Positions 23,304 to 34,694 of a stretch of DNA of 64,000 nt are shown piece by piece. The DNA is from Beroe ovata. Taxonomy: Eukaryota; Ctenophora; Nuda; Beroida; Beroidae. The DNA is taken from NCBI GenBank assembly GCA_946803715.1, contig CAMPET010000065.1:157060-221059 (forward strand), written 5' to 3'. Below the pieces are notes generated by a model, which saw only the letters and a list, made by a program, of their open reading frames with translations, was not told the DNA's origin and made no database searches. The translations under genes and the position numbers were made by a program. How positions within the stretch are numbered: position 1 is the stretch's first letter; each line of letters opens with the position of its first letter.

Positions 23304-25997
23304 TTACTCCTTCGCTGTATTGGTCATGCGGTCTATGTTCGTCTCTATACTATCTGAAGATAACTTTGCAGCGAGCGAAAGCACTCTTCCTGTACCCGTT
23401 GGAGATCGAGCAGATTTAGCTGAAGCAAACTTCTTCACTTGGCTATCCAATTTCTTCCGCTCCTCCACAATATCAGCGTTCCTCCTCAACAGCACCACTA
23501 TTTTCGGTATGAAGAGACACGTGAGGAATGCAGTGGCTGTGATCTGCAAGACCAGGCATCTGAGGAATGACCGAATGGAAGACGGGGATAGGGTGTATCC
23601 TCCCATGAACATGACAGAGCAGAGGAGGACGATAAACGTCGCGGCGAAGATGTTGAGTGTCTCCCGGAAGTTGTGAGGGAAGTGCCTCATTTTCACTGCT
23701 AACCATAGAGTGGCAAGGAAGCTGAGAGATGGTATTACCCATGGTAGGAGGTAGGTGTAGCGGGATACATTGCAAAATAGATGGATCGGATAGTGGTCCT
23801 TGTCTTGAATCTTCGTGAACTCCCAGCTGAGGCCACCTCTGTAAAATGAGTCAGCTACAACCAGCATGGTATTGACAATCAGTGAGCCGATATTGATCGC
23901 GGCAAGGCCATTTCTTTTAAGCAGTCCCGCAAATCTTGGACGACGGAAATCTTTGGATGCAATGAAAATTTGGTATATCTTCATGCACTTGAACAACAGG
24001 TTAACAGTTATAAGTGTAGCGAAGATAACAAAACCGAAATACTCTACTTTGCAGGTCACAGGTGATGGTTTTATCAGGGGAAGGAAGCTCGCTGCATAAC
24101 CTGTGGTAAGACTGAACAGAATTGTGTAAAGATTGACCGGGTCGGAGGCTTTTATAACCGGTCTCTGCTCATTGACAACAATGATCACAACACAAACTAC
24201 AATCATGACAAATCCACATGGTGCAAAGCTGGATCCTATCAGGAAAAGGGGAGAGCCAGGTTGGATAAACAGTTCTGTCAAGTTGACACATCCAGTGGAA
24301 TCTGGCGTTGACACTTCTGTAGCACTGCACTCAGTACAGAAGTTCTTGTCCTCCTCTTTAGAGTAGAAGTTCACAGGGCATCTCACACATTTCCAGCAAC
24401 ATGGCAAGTACTTCAGGTTTTGTTCCTCATAGAGTCTGTAGAATCCTGGATGACAAGTCTCTGAGCACTCCTGTTTGTACGTCTCTGCCATCTCCTGCAT
24501 CAAGGTAGAGTTGGTGATGGAAATGGAGTGTGAGAAAGTTCTCCCCAGAGTCTCATAGCTGTCTGTATGTGACTTGTAAATCCCCATTTTGTATCCTGTA
24601 CTAAGAGTGCGGTTTGTAAGCGCCAAATCAGCAGAAAGGAACGCGTTGTCAATGGGAAAAGTTCGATTTGGCTTGACGATGCTGCTGAGAATACTTTGTC
24701 TGAGACCAAACAGACAAGGGTGAGCATCATCCGAAACATTGTCAAGGTTTTCCAACAGAGACTCCATCAGTATATGGAATCCACCTATGATATGGGGTGA
24801 CCAATTTGAGACAATAAATGACAATCCCTTCTTTTCACGCAAATGTATTGTCTCGGTGTAAAGGTCATCAAGAAGATCTCGCTTAGGCATTTCCGTCCAG
24901 TCCCTGTTGAGAACTGCATCCAAACTGCTTATCTCACCATCAGAGCTTGAGAGATCTGGAATAGGCAGCAGAAGCATGCTGTTTCCTGCTTTGGCAAAGT
25001 TCAATATTGTCCTGAACTCATCCAAATACTGCTCTCTCCCCACAGAATACCCTAGGATGTACAACTTGTCACGAAACCCAAGCTTATCCACCATATACTG
25101 CAGAATAGCCTTCGTAGCTCCAATACTGTTGGATAAGATAAGCTGAACATCCGCGGCTTCACCACCAGTTTCATCCAGAGTTTTCCCAATGGTATCCACA
25201 TCCTCAGCCCTATACACCTCAGCCAGGCGACCACATCCTCCTTGAAGCGTGTAGTTCTGGTAGATGTACTCCGCAACAAGCTGGGAAAAGGGGTGGTACC
25301 AGATATCCATGAAGTGAGCTGACATTGCGTTGAGAAACTGTATTATGCTCCCTGCTTCCGCTGCCTCAGAGTCTGTGAGTGAGTAGAGTGTTGGAAATTT
25401 GCCAGGATCCATCAACTCTTCGTCATTGTAGATGTAGATGAAGGTAGGTATGCTGTAAGCAGTTGTCTGCATTGCTGTCTGTTTGAGGAAGTCCTTGTAA
25501 TCAACTCCGGCCACTCCAACCACCTTCTCGTTCAGTGATATTCTGGTGGCTGCATGGCCGGCCACAATGTGGCTAGAGCACGTGTCGTGAATTTCATATC
25601 CTAGGGTGAGGTTGAAATCCCTCTGCACAATCGGCCCTATTTTGTCAACCAAATACCGGAGGAGAACGGCTTTCTGGATGTTATGATATCGATACTCGTG
25701 GCAGACACACTTCCCAGATGCCGCATCAAGGTGTCTCATGTCGAACAATCCTGCAATTACCAATGAACCAGGGCTTGCTGCCACTAAACTATCTGGAGCA
25801 GCAGTGAGATTGCATGATGGGTTGTCGGCACTTTGCTGCTCTCCGTGAACAGTACAGAGCATGTGAAGTACGAGGGTCAACATATTACTCGAACAGAGTG
25901 AGAAGTCGAGGGGGGATGGACCAGTCACAGGCTGCTCATTGTTCAAACGCTGCTCATTGTTCGTGGTTAATGGGGTATTGAGATGTGGTGATTCCAT
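23304..25997 (-). CDS. Class C G-protein-coupled receptor (mGluR/CaSR-like)
   Basis: Intronless frame of up to 897 aa. A hydrophobic stretch at 40-50 (MLTLVLHMLC) looks like a signal peptide, so Met39 (25883) is the likelier start. A Venus-flytrap ligand-binding domain spans about 75-505. It is followed by a nine-cysteine NCD3G linker (about 507-572, with CCWKCVRC and CTEC) and a 7TM domain (about 586-835). TM7 ends in LFIPKIVVLL, the class C signature. Several NxT/S sites lie in the ectodomain. Such receptors sense amino acids, cations or other small ligands at the plasma membrane; this ligand cannot be read from the sequence. The cysteine linker argues for the mGluR/CaSR branch over GABA-B. 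It lies within the putative long intron of the EF-hand-PPP gene, on the same strand. Confidence 0.93.
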   Translation of the reverse strand: MESPHLNTPLTTNNEQRLNNEQPVTGPSPLDFSLCSSNMLTLVLHMLCTVHGEQQSADNPSCNLTAAPDSLVAASPGSLVIAGLFDMRHLDAASGKCVCHEYRYHNIQKAVLLRYLVDKIGPIVQRDFNLTLGYEIHDTCSSHIVAGHAATRISLNEKVVGVAGVDYKDFLKQTAMQTTAYSIPTFIYIYNDEELMDPGKFPTLYSLTDSEAAEAGSIIQFLNAMSAHFMDIWYHPFSQLVAEYIYQNYTLQGGCGRLAEVYRAEDVDTIGKTLDETGGEAADVQLILSNSIGATKAILQYMVDKLGFRDKLYILGYSVGREQYLDEFRTILNFAKAGNSMLLLPIPDLSSSDGEISSLDAVLNRDWTEMPKRDLLDDLYTETIHLREKKGLSFIVSNWSPHIIGGFHILMESLLENLDNVSDDAHPCLFGLRQSILSSIVKPNRTFPIDNAFLSADLALTNRTLSTGYKMGIYKSHTDSYETLGRTFSHSISITNSTLMQEMAETYKQECSETCHPGFYRLYEEQNLKYLPCCWKCVRCPVNFYSKEEDKNFCTECSATEVSTPDSTGCVNLTELFIQPGSPLFLIGSSFAPCGFVMIVVCVVIIVVNEQRPVIKASDPVNLYTILFSLTTGYAASFLPLIKPSPVTCKVEYFGFVIFATLITVNLLFKCMKIYQIFIASKDFRRPRFAGLLKRNGLAAINIGSLIVNTMLVVADSFYRGGLSWEFTKIQDKDHYPIHLFCNVSRYTYLLPWVIPSLSFLATLWLAVKMRHFPHNFRETLNIFAATFIVLLCSVMFMGGYTLSPSSIRSFLRCLVLQITATAFLTCLFIPKIVVLLRRNADIVEERKKLDSQVKKFASAKSARSPTGTGRVLSLAAKLSSDSIETNIDRMTNTAKE

Positions 25998-27675
25998 GAG
26001 TATTGTTCAATTATCAGCTCACGGTTCGTTACAATGCAGCCGTTGTTCGCTGTGCACATGGCAATTGTCACGGAGTATTATTATTGCCATTGCGTGTGAG
26101 TATCAGGCCAAGTACCAATTATGATGTTCTCAACTCAATTATAGAAATCACAATGAATTAGAATTTTGCCTGGTTGGGTAGGATAATTACTTTTCATATA
26201 AAATAAGGGCATGATAATCAATGAATTCATGGATGATGCTACCTATTAGCATGAGAATATGGGGTAAGAGACTTGTTAACACTGCTGTAATCATATATAG
26301 GAGTGGTTACGGAGGGAAGCCTACTCCGGAGCTGCCAAAAGGCCCTGACTCTGACACATCTTGCAATGACTAAATATTCATTGCCAGAGGTAAACCGCAC
26401 AGGAGCCATGTTCTTTTGCTGTGCATGGTGATATAGGTACACTCAGCACCCATATAGATCTACGTGATATAGTCGAGAAGTAGGATTCAATCTTTGCACA
26501 CACTATAATGAGCTATTGATTATACTATGACAGAATGCCATGGACGGTGTTATGACTTTGACTTTAGCTAAAATTTTCAAGATGCAATATTTCCTTGACA
26601 AGCAGCATGTCTTGGAACTGCTCCCAAATACATCATGGCTTAGACCTGCACGACTTGGAGGTATAATGTCAGGAATGAGAAGGATTATTCCTTAACTTAC
26701 ACAAATTAGTTGTTCTGATCTTGGCCGACTCAAAACATTCAAATGAAGATGAAGCGGCTGTGTTTCCTGTTTAGCTGGAGCAACACAGGGAATGAACTTC
26801 GATACGTCACATGACACAGCTGCAGTACACGTGACACAGTTTAAATACACGTGTCATGAGAAACGTGACGCGTTGATCACTTCGACGTGCAGGATGTCAC
26901 ACAAATCATTGTCCGAGTACGTCAGTTCTGCTTTCCTCTGTCACAAAATTACTATACTGATGGTGTGGTTGCAAATATCTAAATATTCAGACCAGTGTCA
27001 CTGGGACTTGATATTGTCAACGTTCACGTTAATAGCTGCGGAAAGATGTTAGTATTCACAGTTACTTCACACGAATGTTGCTAATATTCAAATCAACATC
27101 ATAATATACTTACGTGCGCGCCATAAGACCTTGATAAGTGTGTGTGTGTGTGTGTGTGTGTCTGCCTGTGTGTTAGCCACGATAATATCCACAGTGCCAT
27201 GCGAAAGCTACTCTTTTATTTCCTCATTACATACATTATCAGTTCATTGTTCCTGCGCCGCGCGCCTCAAATACTGCGACCTCCGACTTTCTAGTAGGAG
27301 GGGTCACGAGAACACATGTCACCCTCCCTATCAGCGTTATCACGCACTATAATCACGCTATAATCACACAATAATCACAGCTAGACTGAACTCCATTGTG
27401 TGGTAACGTGTGATGTTATATCTTGGAATATTATTATCATCTACAATGTGTGACACTATGTGTGATTTCTGTACAATGTGTATGTGTGTAGCACTTTACT
27501 ATGTCTGATTGTGTTAGGTACAATTGTGTGTGTTTGTTTGTGTATGTGTGTGTGTATGTGTGACGTGTGTACTCTGTGTGTGTGTGTACCTATGTGTTTG
27601 TGTGTGTACTCTGTGTGTGTCTGTGTGTGTGTGAGTGTGTCAGTATGTATCATGTATGATACTTTGGTTACAGAG
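25998..27675. other. Non-coding stretch with TG repeats
   Basis: No exon supported. TG microsatellites lie at about 27137-27165 and 27520-27640. The class C receptor promoter would lie in the first few hundred bases. Confidence 0.6.
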
Positions 27676-29153
27676 TATGCAGCGTAGAAGGGATCAAAGG
27701 GAGATTCCATTGTTCCCCAACACTTCACAAGTATGACATATTAGCAACACTATACATTGCTTGCAGACTGAAAGTAGACTGTGTAGAGCTGCGCGCGCAT
27801 ATTCCTGACCACGCCCACTTCGCACCTATTACAAAGTATACATCGTGTACAATGTACATTATACATTATACATTGTAATCATAGTGGTGTATTACACGAT
27901 GTACATTTTACATACGCATCAGATAGGGAATAGTATGTGCTTATGCCCGTTTACCCTAGCATGACTCATAATTGTGCACACACACATACACACACACACA
28001 CATACTGCATAGAGACTGAACAATGCTCGATTCTCCATCAAAAGGTTTTGTTAAACATTTGCCTTCCTTCCAGCATTTTAACAAGGTACATTTTGAATGA
28101 ACTACTGCAATCCCTCGCAGATTTTAGCATAATTATCGCCCCAGTCCCTGATATATGTTGTCTGGATATTTCAAATTATAAACTTGCTTTTTAAATCTAA
28201 ATCTTTGGTAAGCCTTGAATCTGGCTACACGACGCTTGAATCTGGCTACAAGAGTCATCTTGGGATTCCCACACTTTTAACAATTAAGCAATTAGACTGC
28301 AACATTCTTCTGCGAATGTGATTATCACACAACGGAAATCTTGGGTCAGCTTTGTGGTTGAAACGCAATCATTAGCCTGCGCAAAACAAACATCACATCG
28401 TCATGTTTCAATCTCACTTTGCAACGGCAGACGACTATTCGGTCCTTTTATCGCAACTTCAACGATTCATACGATTTGTTCTGTGGCAGTGGTTGTTTTT
28501 GACACCACACAATGTACATTGTACACTGGGTGTACTTGCATGCACGATATACATTGTACAATGTACATCGAGTAGAATGTATAGTGTGCACTAAGTATAC
28601 ACTTGTATACATGGCATATTTCTAAACATTCCTTTCATCTTCAGATAATGATTTCGAATAAGGTACAGATATCTCGTCTCCAAATTTGATGACTCCATAC
28701 CAGGCTGTATCGTGAGAGTAATATTGCTCCAAAGTTCGGAGATAATATTCGACATTTGACTTGATAATTTACCTCCATACCTACATTGTGTCTCACTGTT
28801 CCTCTAACTTCGAGATCGTCATATAGTTGCAACATACTCCGATTTTAGTGTTGAAGGTATATAGTTCTTTGGTATCTGAGTGTTTGTGCTACAACTTATC
28901 TAGCCGAGAATTTATCGTGAAATTTGTGGCATTTTTTTCATGCAATTCCGATTGAAATTCCTTTGCTTCATTTTAGGATCGATAAACAGAATGGACGATA
29001 ATCATCACTGGTGATAGACAGTTTGGTAGAAAATAGACTCCTCAAGCAATCTGACATCAGTCCCAAACAACCTGACATTTACCCAAAGCAACATGGCATC
29101 CTTCCTCCTCAGCAACCTGACATCACGCCCTAGCAACATGACGTCAGTCCCCA
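27676..29153. repeat. Direct duplicate, copy 1 (upstream and 5' end of a GPCR gene)
   Basis: This 1,478-bp block matches 29155-30635 with scattered substitutions and small indels, and the two are separated by one n at 29154. Copy 1 includes a truncated start of the GPCR (ATG at 29093) that stops at the n. Near-identity with allele-like differences, the single n between the copies and the abrupt end inside a coding exon point to two haplotypes joined in series. Confidence 0.85.
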
Positions 29154-29154
29154 N

Positions 29155-30635
29155 TATGCAGCGTAGAAGGGATCAAAGGGAGATTCCATTGTTCCCCAAC
29201 ACTTCACAAGTATGACATATTAGCAACACTATACATTGCTTGCAGACTGAAAGTAGACTGTGTAGAGCTGCGCGCGCATATTCCTGACCACGCCCACTTC
29301 GCACCTATTACAAAGTATACATCGTGTACAATGTACATTATACATTATACATTGTAATCATAGTGGTGTATTACACGATGTACATTTTACATACGCATCA
29401 GATAGGGAATAGTATGTGCTTATGCCCGTTTACCCTAGCATGACTCATAATTGTGCACACACACATACACACACACACACATACTGCATAGAGACTGAAC
29501 AATGCTCGATTCTCCATCAAAAGGTTTTGTTAAACATTTGCCTTCCTTCCAGCATTTTAACAAGGTACATTTTGAATGAACTACTGCAATCCCTCGCAGA
29601 TTTTAGCATAATTATCGCCCCAGTCCCTGATATATGTTGTCTGGATATTTCAAATTATAAACTTGCTTTTTAAATCTAAATCTTTGGTAAGCCTTGAATC
29701 TGGCTACACGACGCTTGAATCTGGCTACAAGAGTCATCTTGGGATTCCCACACTTTTAACAATTAAGCAATTAGACTGCAACATTCTTCTGCGAATGTGA
29801 TTATCACACAACGGAAATCTTGGGTCAGCTTTGTGGTTGAAACGCAATCATTAGCCTGCGCAAAACAAACATCACATCGTCATGTTTCAATCTCACTTTG
29901 CAACGGCAGACGACTATTCGGTCCTTTTATCGCAACTTCAACGATTCATACGATTTGTTCTGTGGCAGTGGTTGTTTTTGACAATGTACATTGTACACTG
30001 GTTGTTCTTGTATGCACGATTTACATTGTATAATGTACATCGAGTAGAATGTATAGTGTGCACTAAGTAATAAGTATACACTTGTATACATGGCATCTTT
30101 CTAAACATTCCTTTCATCTTCAGATAATGATTTCGAATAAGGTACAGATATCTTCTCGTCTCCAAATATGATGACTCCATACCAGGCTGTATCGTGAGAG
30201 TAATATTACTCCCAAGTTCGGAGATAATATTCGACATTTGACTTGATAATTTACCTCCATACCTACATTGTGTCTCACTGTTCCTCTAACTTCGAGATCG
30301 TCATATAGTTGCAACATACTCCGATTTTAGTGTTGAAGGTATATAGTTCTTTGGTATCTGAGTGTTTGTGCTACAACTTATCTATCCGAGAATTTATCGT
30401 GAAATTTGTGGCATTTTTTTCATGCAATTCCGATTGAAATTCCTTTGCTTCATTTTAGGATCGATAAACAGAATGGACGATAATCATCACTGGTGATAGA
30501 CAGTTTGGTAGAAAATAGACTCCTCAAGCAATCTGACATCAGTCCCAAACAACCTGACATTTACCCAAAGCAACATGGCATCCTTCCTCCTCAGCAACCT
30601 GACATCACGCCCTAGCAACATGACGTCAGTCCCCA
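29155..30635. repeat. Direct duplicate, copy 2 (leads into the intact GPCR gene)
   Basis: Second copy of 27676-29153. Differences include an insertion near 30069 (aagtaataagt versus aagt), a shortened segment near 29982, and several single-base changes. It contains a CA tract near 29456-29480 and palindromic tacattgtac/gtacaatgta patches. Copy 2 continues directly into the full GPCR coding exon at 30575. Confidence 0.85.
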
Positions 30636-31850
30636 GCAACTCCACATCCCCTCTTGATCACATGCTACACACCTGGAACTCCACCCTATCAATGACACGA
30701 CAAGGAAACGTGAACATGGTCATATTTCACAGTATCATGTTCTGTGTCGGTGTGATCGGAAACAGTTTCCTCCTCTTCTGCGCGCTGCGCAGCGCACGTG
30801 CACATGGCCGCGCGTACCTCTCCCGCCGCGGAGACAACACTCGCCACCACACGGCCATGGACCTAGTTCTTGAGATGAGCATGTTGCCGTCTTCCCGGGG
30901 CCGGTATCTGAGTGGAGCTAGCAACAGGGTTATCCAGCAGAATTGTGTAGCATTCCATGAGAACATCACTATCAACAGTCTGGTAGGGTGTGGGGTGGTC
31001 GTTCTACCCCTCATATTCACACACATGACGGGGCGATACATGTTGGGGGAGAGTCTGTGCAACCTGATGGCACAAATCATGGAGATACTCTACATTACAC
31101 GTGCAGCTATCTTCTTCACACTGTCTGTCTACATGTTCTGTGCGGTCATCTGGCCAGGACGGACTATTATTACCAAAGTCCCACAGGTATGCGACGCATA
31201 CTATAGTGCTTGACGTGAAAACCTGAGTACAAAATAGCAAAACTATATTCAACTGCCGTCAACAATACAATGTTTGAAATGGCGGAGAAATATGATCACA
31301 CCATGTCACGCATTATATTTATCTTCCACCACAGGTACGAATGCTGACAATATGGCTATGGATAGCGGTTATTTTCCTCATAATCTGGCTGAACGTTCTC
31401 ACGCAATCCAGTGCTAAACTGAACCACCACACGGGACTCTGTACAATCCTCAATCCCGAATCCCTGACAGTTACACGATTACTCTTCTACAGTATCATCT
31501 ACCTCACTTCCTTCCTCTCTTCTCTCGTCACATCGCTTGGCGTGCTGGTGAAGCGTGCACGAGGCGTGGGAGAAGCTGGCATCTCGCCAATCACACCATC
31601 ACTGCTCCTCTTCGTGCTGGCATGGACACCACTCTACGTGTCAATGGCGTGCAAACATTTCCATTTGAAACTGGGACCGGTGGGAGAGCTCCTGACCACC
31701 CTGTCACCCGAGATAGAGATGGCGTGCAGTGCCGCGGTGGTGCTGGCGTGTAACTGCGAACTGTGGCGTGGGGTGTGGCGTGGTGTGGGCAAGTGTTACT
31801 ACCGGCGGGCGCGGCGGGGTAACGGGAGGGTGGGGGGTAACAGACGGTAA
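30575..31850 (+). CDS. Class A (rhodopsin-like) GPCR, two exons
   Basis: Exons 30575-31186 and 31335-31850 join in phase 0 to 375 aa. The N-terminus has five N-glycosylation sequons (NLT, NMT, NST, NST, NIT further on). Membrane segments: TM1 about 46-70 (VIGNSFLLF, carrying the TM1 Asn), TM2 about 132-155 after an unusually long first loop, TM3 near 165-190 following ESLCNL, TM4 starting at the intron (MLTIWLWIAVIFLI), TM5 (LLFYSIIYLTSFLSSLV), TM6 with AWTPLYV in place of CWxP, and TM7 (ACSAAVVLAC) without NPxxY. No DRY motif follows TM3 (CAVIWPGRT). An in-frame TAG upstream with no Met between supports the start at 30575. The ligand is unknown; the missing switch motifs make it a divergent, lineage-specific receptor. 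Confidence 0.8.
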
Positions 31851-32528
31851 CACATCATGAGGGAGGGAGACCATCACTTGTTGTTACCTTTGTAATCACA
31901 ATGAGTGCCGATGAAATAAGTGACTGAAGTGACCCAAGAGATAAGTTGCAGTGACTGTTGATCTTTCAACCTCTGTTGATCTTTCAACCTCTTATCAGCT
32001 TTATTGGACAGCCGCCAGAGTTTGTTCTTCTTACACAAAGTTGAAATTGTACTTACAGAAAGTTATTTTTTCTGACACCAAAAGTACGGATTCATTGACC
32101 CCAGCATCTGTGTGTTCTTGAATTTGAAGTTCTTGATATGAGAAAGAATGCGGCATAGCTATAAGGGACAAGGCTCGTGTGAAAATATATCAATGACCCC
32201 CTACTGACCCCCTGCTTACCCCCTACTGACCCCCTGGTGACCCCCTACTGACCCACTTGTTCGATATTATGGCGAATGGAATATTGGCTATAGAATTAAG
32301 AATACAGACTCCATACAGAGTCATATGATTGCACATGTCATTGTGTAGTCCCCAATCAAATGATTATTCAGGGTTACGGAATTCGACTCAAAGTTAGGGT
32401 TATTCGGACGCAGGGAAATGATTTATCTGTCCGATAATTTCCCATGTTATTTTTCCAAACTGTGGAGTGAGAAGCTCACTGTAATCACGAATACGTCATG
32501 CACTATAGGTTTCTTGGACCAATGAGAG
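31851..32528. other. Spacer between two GPCR genes
   Basis: Non-coding. It contains a degenerate decamer array (ccccctactga / ccccctgcttac) at about 32196-32262. No other element was recognised. Confidence 0.6.
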
Positions 32529-33819
32529 ATGAGGGTTCGCATGCAATATTTGCATAGAATCCCTACTTCAGGTAATGCTCATATTTTGCCAATCATCCCA
32601 ATTTGCCCACGTTTTCCTCACAAAATGATACGGTGGTTGATCGGACTAACGGATAAACAGGAATCTGCTGTCAACTTGTTTATGATAGTTTTGCTTGGTA
32701 CTGGCTTTGTTCTGTCAGTTACCCTCAACCCCTTCATCATCTCATTCTACTGTCGGAAGTAAGTTGAAAGGGCGGAGACTGGAGGTGTGTCCAATTTCCA
32801 CTAAACATGGAAATGAATTGATTGAATGGATTGAAATTGAAAAAGTTGATATTTTCTTATTGATATTCCATATCATTATCATAGAAAATTCATCCGCTTG
32901 ACTAATTTCACACCAATAGATGCAGACTCCTAGTCTTAATCTGCGCAGGTCAAATGAAAAGAAGAAGTTGAGTAGTCGGCTATTCATCCTGATTGCCTGT
33001 TCAGATCTCATCACAAATAGCTACCCAATCCTACACATTCTCTACTTCTGTATCAATCCCACGGTCGATTTGAGCACCAACTTGGACTACCAGCGACCGG
33101 TGGAACAGCATTTCAAAGATTACGTCATCCCGTCGCTTTTCATGTGCACTTTCGGCTGTCTGTCCCAGGTAGCCACTGCTGTCTTAGCGATTGTAAGAAT
33201 GGTTTACATTTACAAACCCTTTGCAAGATATCCCAAATGGGCACCCCTGGCATATGTTGCTGTCTTTGGTACTCTGATGACCATTAACGAGATTTGTTAC
33301 GCTTCTATCCACTATTTCCCGATTAACGGGACAATCGCCCACGCACTAGCCCGCATAACTGATTTCTGTCTATCGCTCAACATCTCACACTGCATTCTCG
33401 GTCTCATTGCATCCTTCCTGACTATGATACGAATCGTAGTTAAGAAAAGATCCGCCGGGGCGGTAAATACCGAGCAGAGCTTCAAGACCCGGAGCAGTCT
33501 GGTCATTTTCGTGATGAACGTACCGTACGTCGTCTCCGTCATTAATTACCTCCTCTCAAAAACCGTATTCGAGCGGTACGGGTACTTTTTCCTGGCGTTT
33601 GTTGCAGTTTCCTGCTTCACTTCCATGCTAAATCCGGTGGTGATTGTATCACTAAACAGCGAGATACGACACTATATCGGGAAGTGTGGAGTGAATGAGG
33701 AGGAGTGTGGCAACACACTCACCATGGATAGATTGAGGACCGATAAGGGGACCAGAGGGGCGTCACGTGATAATGCTATCAACCAATCAGGGATCCTTGT
33801 TGAGCCATGTGACATGTGA
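32529..33819 (+). CDS. Class A (rhodopsin-like) GPCR, two exons
   Basis: Exons 32529-32758 and 32949-33819 join through an AA|G split Lys codon to 366 aa (334 aa from the internal Met at 32625). TM1 is FMIVLLGTGFVLSVTLNPFI. The splice lies in the first intracellular loop (CRKSNEKKKLSSR), followed by TM2 LFILIACSDL. After TM3, IVRMVYIYKPF stands in the DRY region (Arg kept). TM7 carries NPVVIVSLN, a variant NPxxY. The C-tail is about 55 residues. Upstream acceptors in the intron would break the frame, so AG at 32947-32948 is the consistent one. The tandem, same-strand position after the previous receptor suggests a local receptor cluster, but the two sequences are not close paralogues. Confidence 0.8.
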
Positions 33820-34694
33820 CGAGTGTGTGAGGTGTTCTAGTGGGATTTTAGTGATATTGGATATGATTGATAGCTGATAACACCACGATGATGGATGGCA
33901 ATGAGTGATAACTTATCACTCATCAGATAAGGCTAAGTGAATTGAGGTTTCTGGATTCAAATATTGATACAAAAGCGATGAAAAGTTACAGAGGAGAACA
34001 TCGCTTTCGATTACTCGCTCAAAATTTCCCAATTTTACGATACTCATTTGCTTGTAGATGGATCAAAGTCATGTTTATCCATGTCTTGATCACTGATACT
34101 CTACTGCTATAATGATCATTGATCATAATTATGATAATCATTGACAATTTCGTGCATCATGATTTGAGATAAGATGAATTTACTGTGACGGCAACTAGTA
34201 TTAGAAAGACAGGTTACAATTAGCCACTGAAAGAAAGTAGCATGAATTCTTTGATTTTGATCGCATCTTTCTCTGAAAGCAAAGAAAATTGTTCTTGGAA
34301 AGACTGACGGCCTTTCTTACAATATAATGAATGCAATCCGCGCTCACGGACAGCAATTTACATAATGAGACTGTTAGTGTCTCATCCGAGAACCAATTCT
34401 ACCAACACAGATAGTTAACCCAGATACTCGAAAGAGTACTCCCTACCCTCGCTGGCGGTACTTTATCCCAGACAATTAAACATTGCGCGACGGGGGGGAT
34501 CCTACAACCTAGATATTAAACCCAGATACAGGAAACCCAGGTATATAGGAAAGCCAGATATCAAAACCAGATATAGGAAACCCAGGTATATAGGAAACCC
34601 AGATATAAGAAACCTTGATATAGGAAATCCTGATAACAAACCCAGATATAGGAAACCCAGATAACAAACCCACATTACACCAAGAAGAACAAAC
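33820..34694. repeat. Spacer with a cccagata/ggaaacc minisatellite
   Basis: 33820-34495 shows nothing recognisable. 34505-34680 is a degenerate array of aaacccagatataggaaaccc units. Its minus-strand translation (repeated YLGFLYLG) is a repeat artefact. It lies just 3' of the EF-hand gene exon at 34830-34695, inside the proposed long intron. Confidence 0.75.

Noticed and set aside
27676-30635. True tandem duplication of the GPCR promoter
   Set aside because: The single n and allele-like differences favour a haplotype join; not excluded without read data.
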